Below are positions 1 to 8,538 of a stretch of 18,086 nt of DNA, one piece after another; positions within the stretch are counted from its first letter, which is position 1, and every line of letters begins with the position of its first letter. Source of the DNA: Cytidiella melzeri (lineage: Eukaryota; Basidiomycota; Agaricomycetes; Polyporales; Irpicaceae). Under the pieces are notes generated by a model that did no database searches, had not been told where the DNA came from, and saw only the letters and a list, made by a program, of their open reading frames with translations. The DNA is taken from contig JABYQR010000588.1 in the NCBI GenBank assembly GCA_022592445.1, positions 1 to 18,086 on the forward strand. The letters run 5' to 3'. Made by a program: the position numbers and the translations under genes.

Positions 1-417
1 TTCACCATTGTTGTCAGCGCCGCATTCCACAAGGTGACTGCATCTGCCATTCCGAAAGACAGCAAAGATTTCCACAATCCAACTTCCTCCTACTTGGAGA
101 GGCGGGGCACAGGCACAGACAGCTTCGCCAGTCCAGATGTGCTTCATCAAAACAGCCTTACCAAACCTGGACTTCCGAATGGTGACAGCATAGAAGAGCT
201 TCACAACTGGCTGGTTGACCAGAAGGACGCTGATGGACTTGCCAAAGTGTGGCGAGGTGAAGATACAGACCCACCTACTACCAAGGATTTCAAAGATGTT
301 GTGGCAAAGTACAGGCAAGCATTACTCAATGGCTTTCCTGAAGGCTCACCTGAGCGCAAAGTACTGGAAGATGAGGGAGACTTGATTGCACGGCGGGGGG
401 ATTCACAGTTTCTTTGA
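1..417 (+). CDS. 3' end of an unrecognised protein-coding gene (partial)
   Basis: The frame starting at base 1 is open to a TGA at 415-417, giving about 138 codons whose beginning lies outside the window. There is no ATG in the frame, and the GTG at 34 is an ordinary Val codon, so this is the C-terminal part of a longer gene. The tract ending in ttgtcag near base 17 could be a 3' splice site, so the true exon start may be about base 18. The protein is hydrophilic and mixed-charge, with motifs such as SIEELHNWLVDQKD and KDVVAKYRQALLNGFPEGSP, and no transmembrane segment. I do not recognise the family. Coding character is supported by balanced amino-acid use and by an AATAAA 90 bp downstream of the stop. 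Confidence 0.55.
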   Translation, partial: FTIVVSAAFHKVTASAIPKDSKDFHNPTSSYLERRGTGTDSFASPDVLHQNSLTKPGLPNGDSIEELHNWLVDQKDADGLAKVWRGEDTDPPTTKDFKDVVAKYRQALLNGFPEGSPERKVLEDEGDLIARRGDSQFL

Positions 418-506
418 ATTCAGCAAGCCCTCAGGCAGTACATAGACACCATGTACATTGGGTGTCTGTAGAATGACAGAGAGTATGTGTTCGGGCTTGT
501 ATATGT

Positions 507-512
507 AATAAA
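507..512 (+). terminator. Candidate polyadenylation signal for the first gene
   Basis: AATAAA lies 90 bp after the stop codon at 417, a normal 3'UTR distance. Position is the only support. Confidence 0.35.
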
Positions 513-642
513 TAGTTCTGTGCACTATGCAGTCCTTTTGAATGAGTGACTCACTAATGTTGTCTCTTACTACTCTCTGCGAAGCCAAAGCGGAGTGCAG
601 CCCCCTTAAGCTTGTTGTATATATTAGTATGGAGCAAAGAGT

Positions 643-1004
643 ATTTACTGCTACTGCAACCACATTACCGCAACATTGCCGCAGTGCCGCAGTTTTCGGC
701 ACACCCCACCTTCCACCTTGTGGTAAGCTATGTGGTAGTGCGGTAACCGCAACACTGAGGGTAGAAATGCCATGTAGGGATTAAAGATGCGATGCAACAC
801 GATCGCAAGCCAACACGCCCAGTCACGATGTGACCATCATTATATTCACCGACGTTCATACAGCATACTGATTTATTAGAAAGAAGACGAAATTATATTA
901 TATTCTTAAATCACTTGTCGCTATATGACGCAAAGACTGCAGACTGCCGCATAGCGAATGTGCGTTTACCGCTATGCGGCATGATGGTAGCGGTAGCAGC
1001 AAAT
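643..1004. mobile_element. MITE-like element with imperfect terminal inverted repeats
   Basis: The 20 bases at 643-662 (ATTTACTGCTACTGCAACCA) match the reverse complement of 985-1004 at 17 of 20 positions. Both ends are followed inwards by further GCGGTA/TACCGC-type subterminal motifs (for example 667-695 and 721-755). Near the right end is a perfect 12-bp stem (945-956 with 970-981, 13-nt loop). There is no coding potential. The architecture fits a non-autonomous DNA transposon of hAT-like type, but I could not find a convincing 8-bp target duplication, so class and exact ends are inferred. Confidence 0.45.
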
Positions 1005-1201
1005 CCTCCGTGCCCATTAGTATGCCAAGCCAGTACTCAACTATGTACATTCGCCGGAAGTGAGTCGTTCACAGCTCGGTAGGACAGCATCAAGCATGAC
1101 CTCTGCGACCACGAGAGCGCACTGTATAGACCGAAGAATTCATTGCCAGACAAGAATCGTGTACAGTGTATACAGATGTGGTATCGTGGTGAGTTTGAGG
1201 C

Positions 1202-1218
1202 CGGTCAGTCACTGACCG
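1202..1218. promoter_or_regulatory. 17-bp near-perfect palindrome upstream of the PL14 gene
   Basis: CGGTCAGTCACTGACCG has 8-bp arms around a single central base. It sits about 150 bp upstream of the PL14 start codon at 1365. Dyads like this are often sites for dimeric transcription factors, including Zn2Cys6 proteins that bind CGG half-sites, but a regulatory role is only inferred. Confidence 0.2.
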
Positions 1219-1364
1219 TGACTGGCACCAGTCGGCAGCGGCTTGCAACGTCCGATTCTGAGGCATTCTGCAGGCTGACAATTATTGAAGACACAACGCA
1301 TCATGGTACAGCACAGGTACGGTGAAGACTCTCGAGTTCTTCACCTGTCCCCTCCTTCCAACAA

Positions 1365-3300
1365 ATGGCCTTGACGGCCTATCTCGTCATTCTCGTCTGC
1401 CTGTGCCGACACGGGTATGCTGCGCCACTCGATACCGAGCAAGCAAACACAACCTCTGAAGCACCTGTTCTGATCACACAAGTGGTCACTTCAAGCATCG
1501 AGGTGATAGAGACGTCGACCATCGTGCTGCCGACGACACAACAGACCCAGACACCATCCCCGCCCGCTGGCGATCCAAGCGCACCTACCTTTTCTCTCCC
1601 CCAGACTAGTTTTACCACATCTCAGCCTCCGCCGGTTACGAGTTTGGTCACAATCATTGCCACCAGTACTCCTCCTCCGATAACAATCACAGTTACGGTG
1701 CCGCCAGCGATAGTGACCCAGACCATCACGACGACACCTGCCAGTTCCAGTCCGCCTGTAGCAAGCAATGCACCGCAAACAGCTTGGTCCGTCCCCGCCC
1801 AAATGACTGATCTTTCCAGCTTCAACGTCTCGTACTTCCCATACGGACAAGATAACATGGCTATAGTCAATGCGACGCAGCCACAGGTCAACGCAAGCTC
1901 GCTCGCGGTTGGGGCTCTAGCTGCTACTGCCGGGCCCACCGACCCGTCGCCCCAAAGCCCTCCTACCACGAATGGCTCTTTTGCCGCCCTCCAGCTTTTT
2001 TACCCGGCCGGGTCTGTCAATCCTGAATCGGAGCCGCAAGGAGGGGCGGATTTCTATGCCTCTCCGATAGACCTCAGCCAGGCAAAGAACGTGACCTTGC
2101 AGTACAGTGTGTTCTTCCCTGCGGATTTTGACTGGGTTCTTGCGGGAAAGCTTCCGGGGTTGTATGGAGGCCACTCTGGGTGTTCCGGTGGCAACGACGC
2201 GCTGTCTTGCTTCAGTACCAGGTTGATGTGGAGAGAGAACGGAGCGGGCGAGCTGTATCTTGTGAGTTCCCATACAGTATTCAGAACGCGTGTACTGATG
2301 AACGACGTAGTACGCACCAAAAGACAGACAGACAGATTCCCTCTGTTCGGCTCCACCTCAATCTGTGTGCGACCAGGAATACGGGCTTTCGATTGGCCGT
2401 GGATCATTCAACTTTACGCCAGGAGCGTGGACTCATGTCAAACAAACCGTCATCTTGAACACGCCCGGAGGCCAAGATGGAGGCTTTGTCCTGGAGGTGG
2501 ATGGTCAAGAGGCGATGCGTCGAGCAGACGTGTTCTATCGAGACGCAGCTACTGCTAGCGAGCCTTCCGATGACATTGGGAACGATGGCGATGGCCTTGA
2601 CGAGGATGAGCCTGATAATTCTGACGACAACGACGAAGGAGGCGGCGATGGAGACGACAACGGCGAAGAAGGCTCTGGAAATGACGACCCCGAACAGCCG
2701 CCACCCAGTCCACCTGCGCCGCAGCCTACAGCTGAACCTGCTCCTTCTCTAGTTGATCCTGGTGCTGTCCCGATACTGGGGCCGCTCCTCAACGGTCTTC
2801 GTTTCCGTGTTATGGGATCTCCGCACTACGTTGACTTTGCTTCGGGAGAAAACGTTTCACAGTTCCTATCACTGCAAGCGCGAGACGACGACGTGCCACT
2901 GTGGCTCTCCGGTGCTAGTTCGCCGGCCTTTATTCTCCCTCCAGCGAGCCAGAGCGATAATGCGACGACCGTCTCGATAACCCCAACAACCACCACAACT
3001 GTCGTAGCTGAGGCAGTTACGCAGACGATATCCCTCCAAGCTACCTCCACTGCTGTTGTATACGTAGGGGTTGGTAGTCAGACCGCTTCTGGTGGTGGCT
3101 TCGCGGTGCAAGCTCAGGCCAATCCGGAGCCAGTCGGTTTCTCTGGGCTGTTCTTCAGGTAAGAGTTATGGTCAAATTGACATATACATGTGACTCACCG
3201 ACTCTTTAGCTCTTTCTTTGGCGGACATGAAGAGAAATACGCGTCACCGAAAGACCAATACACCTGGTTCAAGGACTTTGCGATCACCATTAACGACTGA
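1365..3300 (+). CDS. Secreted polysaccharide lyase family 14 (PL14) protein
   Basis: Exons 1365-2261, 2311-3158 and 3210-3300 give a 611-residue protein. The introns (49 and 51 nt) have donors GTGAGT and GTAAGA and acceptors GTAG and TTAG, and splicing keeps the domain in frame. The start ATG is followed by a hydrophobic signal peptide (about residues 1-19), then a Thr/Pro/Ser-rich, probably O-glycosylated stretch to about 150. The lyase domain begins near 226 with GGADFYASP, continues through VFFPADFDWVLAGKLPGLYG, GCSGG and STRLMWR, and then GLSIGRGSF, and ends with FFGGHE and KYASPKDQYTWFKDF. PL14 enzymes cleave uronic-acid-containing polysaccharides (glucuronan/alginate type) by beta-elimination; the substrate here is unknown. 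Unusual: an acidic low-complexity insert at about 385-427 and a Thr-rich insert interrupt the domain before its last strand. Confidence 0.88.
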
Positions 3301-4164
3301 GGTACACTTGCTCAATGCTCTGCGTCTTCCCACCGCTTGAATTTGTTGCTGCAAATGAATCGAATGTAGTCAGTAGATTGTACCGTGTAATTTCACGATC
3401 CTCTTTACCGTCTGTCATTGACAAACCCTGTCGAGCTTGTTGTCTGCGTCGTGGTGGTGGTCGTCGATGGAAATGCTAGGTAAGCGCGCACTCGCCCTTT
3501 CGAATTGCCCACCATCTGGCCATGGCCGCTCGTTGTCTTCCCGCCTCCCTTCTTTTGTTGTCGCTGCTGCCTCTGCATGAAGTCCGACGTTAGGTATGGG
3601 GTGAGTGAAGCTGTCTCGGATCAACTGCACCATGTCATCGATCCGGACATTGACCACGTTGTACACAGCCGCCGCCTCGAGGCAATGGAGAGCTCACAGA
3701 TTGTGATCTTTTCGCAGCGTATTTGTTGTGCAACTTGACTTGCGAAAGCGAGCATCTGAGGACGCCATACTCCCATCGTTCATCGCACATATCAACCGCT
3801 ATTTCGGACGTGCTATACACTGCCTCCAAACTTGCGTCTAGCTACAATACGGAGACTGTGAAGTACATTGTAGAAGCTGGAGCGGCTGAACTTGGATTCA
3901 AACCTGTGGTGAGCCTTACCTCCCAATTCTCCTGCAGTCTCGCTCACGACGTGGCGTGATGGGCATATATCCCACCGCAATTATGTACAGAACCCGCCCG
4001 CCATAGACCTCTGAGAGCACTGCCGCACTTGCGAGGTCCCTCGAATAGGTAGGATTACCCGGATCCTGCCTCACAGCATACATTGACGTTACGAACCTTC
4101 TGCTGCGCAACGTGCTGATAGACATATCTTTCCGATTCAGCGCATATATATCTCTTGAGCACCC
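3301..4164. other. Intergenic stretch, no supportable gene
   Basis: This contains the PL14 3' flank and the promoter of the DUF6699 gene (CATATATATC at about 4142-4151, close to the ATG). Short open frames occur on both strands: 3505-3738 and 3723-3959 on plus, 3415-3666 on minus. The plus frame around 3780-3910 has a moderately protein-like translation ending at a GTGAGC that could be a splice donor. I could not build a consistent spliced model or recognise a family, so no gene is called. Confidence 0.4.
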
Positions 4165-5722
4165 ATGATGCACTATACCCCCGTTATCCCGCCGCTTCCC
4201 TCTCCAGAAGGTGGCTCAGCATCCTCTCCTGCTCCTAACCCTCCTGTTATCCCCGCCTTCTCTCCTCAAGGTCATCCTCAAACTCCAGCCTGGATGCGAG
4301 GACCTCAAACCCAGCCCGGATATGGAGCAGCATTCCCAGCTGGAATGTTTGGTCAAACACCTTATCTCGCAGTGCCTACACTCCCTGGACAACCAGTTCC
4401 CAACTCGTATTACCTAGCCCCTACACAGCTACCTCCAACTGGAGGTCCGCCGTCTGGAGCTCCAATGGCGCCGGTGGGCCCTAGCGGGTTTTCAGCAGAT
4501 TGGACTGGGTTTCCTATCACGACGACAGTGCCGCCACCAGGGACACCATGGCAAACTGCTGCACAGGGATTCCCAGGACAACCACCTCAGGCGCCCCCTG
4601 GTACAGGATACAACATGTTCCAGCAACCTCTACCCCAGGTGGGCCAAATGGGACAGATGGGACAAATGGGCCAGATGGGCGCGTTCATGCATCCGGGGTA
4701 TATGGCGGTACAGACACCCTACATGGGTGCCGGAGGTATGCCTGCTGGTTGGCAGCCACAGGGATTCCCCGGCGCTGCCATGCCCGCCTTTGCTATGGCC
4801 GCCGCGGCGCCTCCTGCTGCGCCACCCGCATCGCATGCGATGCCGCCCACTCGCGGAGTATCAGAAGGCCTCGACAAATTCGACAAGTTTTCTGAAGAGA
4901 ACGCTTGTACGTGTTTCATGCCTGCTTACCGCGTCTTAACAGCTTTTGAACTATCTGGTAGACGGACCTGTACTGGACGCATTTCTAGTCAAGGTCGTGA
5001 AAGCTCAGCTCGAACTTAACCCTCTTCTTACCCCCCAACCAGAAGACTCTTCGGATCGCCCATTTTTGAAGTGGAACATGCTCTTCCCTACAGCACAATG
5101 CCAGCGGTCGAGTGACCCAGGTCACCGCTCTTGGGCTGTTGGACGATATTCGCCCGCAACTTGGCCCCGCGTCAAGTCTCTTCGTCTCATCTCGCGTCAC
5201 TTTCCATGGGAGATACAAATCATAGCCGAGGATCCGTCGATTGGCGTGACTTGCCAAGATGTCATCGAAGGCATTCACGAGTTCATGTACGGGCGCATCT
5301 CCTCCCAGCAGCTTGACAACGCGACTCCGCACCACAAACGCATCGTCGGGCAGTCGTATTGGCATAATCGGTCTACGGCGCGAGACGTCCCTGGAGGACG
5401 ACTGCACAACACGTTGTTGAGGTGCGACTGGCTCGGGCTGAACACGCGGTTCGGTGGGATCACGTACGCGGAGGACAGGCTTTTCAAGGACTTGGCTTGT
5501 GGTGCGGATTTGCCGTGCACGTTTGAGCTCAAGTGTTTGCAGCGGTATGCGATGTCTGAGGATGAGTTGAGGGAGCACGAAGCTAGAGACGAGGCGTTCG
5601 ACCGAGATACCAGGCACTCGAGGAGACCATCGAGGGCTACGTCGAGAACTACTTCCAGAGCTGCATCGAGGTCGAGGGCGGCCTCTGTCCATACCGTTTC
5701 TTCCGATACGTCTTCGTCTTGA
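4165..5722 (+). CDS. DUF6699-domain protein
   Basis: Two exons, 4165-4906 and 4962-5722, give 500 residues. The 55-nt intron (GTACGT...GGTAG) is chosen because it restores the family-typical junction ...EENAYGPVLDAFLVKVV; an earlier AG at 4942 would leave the wrong frame. Residues 1-247 are disordered and rich in Pro, Gly, Gln, Met and Ala, with a GQM tandem repeat. Residues about 248-440 are the DUF6699 domain, recognisable from WNMLFPTAQCQRS, SWAVGRYSPATWPRV, GVTCQDVIEGIHEFM, HNRSTARDVPGG, LLRCDWLGLNTRFGG and LPCTFELKC. The tail is Arg/Ser-rich. DUF6699 is common in basidiomycetes and has no established function. Two adjacent ATGs (4165, 4168) could both start translation. The gene is convergent with the deacetylase gene, 277 bp apart. 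Confidence 0.88.
4642..4677 (+). repeat. Four 9-bp tandem units encoding Gly-Gln-Met
   Basis: Four consecutive GGN-CAR-ATG units inside the disordered N-terminal region of the DUF6699 protein. Length variation here would keep the reading frame. Confidence 0.85.
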
Positions 5723-5999
5723 GCAAAGTTCGTGGAATATTTGGTTTCCTCGTTATAATACCTCATTCGATTGGTGCTTACTGACCCGCATGTATACCGT
5801 ACTCCCTAACTCCTCTTTATCGCTGTTTTTGTCCCTTTGGATTCACTCTGTATCAACCTGCACCTTCTCGATTCGCGGTTTCGGTTACAGTACTAATGAC
5901 ATCTTTGTTGTACGTGCTATCTTCTTTGGGATTAATCGCCAAGTACCACACACTCCAATTACAGCTGATGCCGGTATGGACATGAGAAAACTCGATGTG

Positions 6000-7627
6000 T
6001 CAAGCAACACCAGAAAACCCTGTAGGCATCACTGCATTGGCAGGTGCAGGGCATCGTGTCCGAAATTCGTTCGCCATTTCGATCATGGGCACCCATTGAA
6101 TGCCTTCATGGGTATTGATCCACTCGATGAAACGTTCCTGCGATGGCTGTCAGCACCAAAGTAGCAGCTGTGAGATGAGACACGCTCTGCTTACGAGCAT
6201 CATCAAGACATGAGGTCTCCTGCAGAGTATGTCATGCGTTAGCTATAGTGCACCGCAAGGCAGTGGACAAGGATGGGCGAAAACGCACCCGCTGACGTCT
6301 GGATGGATTGTCATTGGGAAAATAAAGTCTTCCTCCTCTCTGGCGGAGTTGTCAGGGAAAATGGGCTATGAATACAGAACGCGACTTACCTGTACAAGTA
6401 CGAGAATGTATCTTTCCAGAGATCTTCTACATCTCGAGTATTCACCTACGTCATGTGTGTGTGTGTGTGTGCGCGAGTATTTCAGTTCCCGCTTCAACGC
6501 AAATCACATAGTGCGTTGCTCTCACCCATCCATGAGAGTTTGGGCTCGACTTGATAAACCTGAAGAGGGGAGCTGAGCTCTAACGGCTATTCCGTTCTCA
6601 AACGGGTGCAAACTTGCATCATTGGCGGTAAGTCGTCTAGATACCAGTTCGCGGGTATCTCCACGAGACCGGTGGCTTTTCCACGTTGTAGAGGCTTCAT
6701 CCACGTATGCGCTTTGGCCTCGTAGTTGATCTTTGTCCACGTGTCTTCATCTCGTAAGTAATAGGCCTGAGAACTGAGGGCTCAGTATCAGTCAAATGCA
6801 GCTATAGTCGGAGAGCGATATAGCTAGTATATACTCGTGGGCCATATTGGAGTGGTCTAGCGGAATGATAGTCATGTTACAGGAGTGAAACGATGGATAT
6901 CTCAGACTGACCGTATTCTATACCCTTCTCAAGCAGGAGAACCGTGCCTTCGCTACTCGTCTCCCACCACGGCGCGACGCTCCCCTTTGGCGGGACGCCG
7001 TTGTTAAATTCCGTGAGCAACTTGAACGTGTGGTCCAGAATATCTTTCTGCTGCTCGAGTGTCATAGACACAGGGTTCTGAAATCATGTCATGCATGAGG
7101 AATTTTCGGGCCGCTGGAAAGTTCTCGTGAGCGTACCTCGTGAGAGTAGCCGTGAAGACCTCTGTAAATTAACGTCCGTTTTGGCAAAGTCGGCAGATAA
7201 GAGCATGCACGCACATTTCGTGACCAGCATCTCTTACAGCCGCCATTTCCTTAGGGAATGTTTCGAGGCTATGTCCTGGAGCAGGTGAGTCGAGAGAGTT
7301 GAGCGGGAGTTTTTGCAGTACCTGGGATGAACCATGTAGTCCTGATGTTGTACTTCTTGAAGAGCGTGAGAAGACGAGGTACACCTACTTCTCCAGCGTA
7401 CATGCCCTGTGTCCCATGTCTAGATTCCAGCGGAACCACGAGGGAGTAGGGGGGCGACATACCCTTGAGATGTCTCCGGGAGAATCGTGACCACCATAGG
7501 AGCCAAGCCTAAACAAAATTGATCCGTTCGCTAGTGAATTTTGGTGAATTTGGCCACTAGCATCGTCTTACCAGCCAGCTACAGCATCGACGTCGACACC
7601 AAATCCGATCAGAATCTTGCGGGGCAT
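6000..7627 (-). CDS. CE4 polysaccharide (chitin/peptidoglycan-type) deacetylase, HpPgdA-like
   Basis: I assembled 13 exons on the minus strand: 7627-7572, 7508-7463, 7406-7322, 7275-7215, 7161-7137, 7077-6912, 6856-6835, 6773-6618, 6559-6526, 6445-6390, 6339-6289, 6219-6195 and 6137-6000. They sum to 921 nt, a 306-residue protein with no internal stop. It starts [19 protein letters not shown] and has the CE4 metal triad candidates D14, H86 and H90 (HGYSH), then APWWE (126-130), [14 protein letters not shown] (about 191-204) and [10 protein letters not shown] (246-255). These enzymes hydrolyse N-acetyl groups from amino-sugar polymers. There is no signal peptide, so it is probably cytosolic. 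Eleven introns are GT-AG; the intron at 6617-6560 is GC-AG (GCAAGT). The last acceptor could instead be at 6147, adding three residues. Confidence 0.9.
6454..6471. repeat. (TG)9 microsatellite inside intron 9 of the deacetylase
   Basis: Nine uninterrupted TG dinucleotides on the plus strand, CA on the sense strand of the gene. They lie within the 80-nt intron 6525-6446, the longest in the gene, just upstream of its acceptor. Confidence 0.95.
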
Positions 7628-7894
7628 ATTGCGAGTGGGGGAAAGGAGTCAGGCCTGTTTTTGAGATGAGACCTTGGACAGAGTATATATGACATCGTGT
7701 CCAGAACCAAGCCTCGCGCGGCATTCCGGTATCCCAAGGCTCCGCTGCAGGTGGTCACACACACACGCACGTATTGACGTGGTGGAGGACATTTCGAATA
7801 TTCTGCATGCTCTATAAACATTGATAGGATCACATCAACAAATCTTCTTCAACTTTACTACGTTCCCGAGTCTTTCTAACGTTGCACCGCGATC
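7628..7894 (-). promoter_or_regulatory. Upstream region of the deacetylase gene with a TATA-like box
   Basis: TATATAT at 7684-7690 (read ATATATA on the minus strand) is 57-63 nt upstream of the start codon at 7627, a credible core-promoter position. The remainder to the copia insertion site has an imperfect CA run at about 7756-7768 and no gene. The retrotransposon lies 262 bp upstream of the start codon. Confidence 0.3.
7890..7894. repeat. Left target-site duplication (CGATC) of the copia element
   Basis: CGATC immediately precedes the first TGTTGAGC of the 5' LTR and is repeated directly after the 3' LTR at 15986-15990. Five bases is the standard size for LTR-retrotransposon integrase. Confidence 0.85.
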
Positions 7895-7963
7895 TGTTGA
7901 GCTGTGTCGAGACCGCGTGTTGAGCTGTGTCGAAACTGCATGTTGAGCTGTGTCGAAACGCGA
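7895..7963 (+). repeat. Three tandem 23-bp units at the start of the 5' LTR
   Basis: Units begin at 7895, 7918 and 7941, each with TGTTGAGCTGTGTCGA. The second and third are separated by AACTGCA, as in the 3' LTR, and the first ends GACCGCG. The third merges into the body of the LTR after about 20 bases. Confidence 0.85.
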
Positions 7964-8182
7964 TGGAAAGCTGATCAGCGCTCACGCGCTCCGTATTTAC
8001 ATTTGTTTGTACGCTCATAGTTGTAGATAAAACCTCACGTCTCCTATAGTAATCCATATGTCTTTTACTCTCACAACTCGCCCCCAAAGCATACACCAAA
8101 CCCTACAAACCAACAGCAGGTAAGCATCCTATTCCCCTGCCTCTGCCGGGCTAGTGTCGCGGTTGGCGATACTGGCTCGACA
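7895..8182 (+). repeat. 5' LTR
   Basis: Matches the 3' LTR from TGTTGAGC to GCTCGACA, with imperfect 8-bp terminal inverted repeats (TGTTGAGC/GCTCGACA). It starts with three tandem copies of a 23-bp unit where the 3' LTR has two. It contains a perfect GCTGATCAGC palindrome and a GATAAAA box that may serve as the core promoter. Confidence 0.88.
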
Positions 8183-8195
8183 GGTTATGAGCCCC
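8183..8195 (+). other. Primer-binding site complementary to the initiator Met-tRNA anticodon arm
   Basis: GGTTATGAGCCCC directly follows the LTR. Its complement contains GGGCTCATAACC, the anticodon stem-loop of eukaryotic initiator tRNA-Met. Priming by a half-tRNA from this region is known for Drosophila copia and yeast Ty5. The last four bases (8192-8195) are shared with the start of gag copy A, so no leader separates the two. Confidence 0.75.
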
Positions 8196-8346
8196 GCCGT
8201 TGCTGCCCATGGTGATAGCCCGGCCATTGCTGCTCGCCCTCCTACTCAGGAGGAGCTTGATGCTTGCAAGGCCTGGGCGGAGAAGGACGAGGAGGCACGT
8301 GGAGCGATCATCCTCTGTGCTGTCCCATCCATCCAGGAGCTCATTG
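8192..8346 (+). pseudogene. gag fragment, copy A (forward)
   Basis: Encodes an internal piece of the copia Gag N-terminal region (AVAAHGDSPAIAARPPTQEE onwards to IQELI) without start codon or C-terminus. It is about 96% identical to the matching part of copy C and less like copy B. It begins inside the PBS and ends at a TTG shared with copy B (8344-8346). Confidence 0.85.
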
Positions 8347-8538
8347 AGGAGCTCCCTCACCTCATTAGCAGTGGGGAGATCCACAATGAGCTCCTGGATG
8401 GATGGGACAGCACGGAGGATGATCACTCCACATGCCTCCTCGTTCTTCTCTGCCCAGGCCTTGTAAGCATCAAGCTCCTCCTGAGTAGAAGGGCGAGCAG
8501 CAATGGCCGGGCTATCACCACGGGCAGCAACGGCGGGG
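8192..8538. repeat. Inverted repeat A/B: 155-bp arms, 37-bp spacer
   Basis: 8192-8346 pairs with 8384-8538 over its entire length without gaps, with a few mismatches. The centre 8347-8383 is the part of copy B that extends beyond copy A. Confidence 0.88.

Noticed and set aside
34..417. A gene starting with GTG at 34
   Set aside because: The frame is open to base 1 and GTG is not a normal eukaryotic start; this is the end of a longer gene.
3415..3959. Small gene between the PL14 and DUF6699 genes
   Set aside because: Short frames on both strands look partly protein-like, but no splicing pattern joined them and no family was recognised.
4985..5692. 235-codon minus-strand ORF
   Set aside because: Entirely antisense to the DUF6699 exon 2, which has clear family motifs; a shadow frame.
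5790..6164. 124-codon plus-strand ORF
   Set aside because: Its right part is antisense to the last exons of the deacetylase gene, and its translation has no family features.
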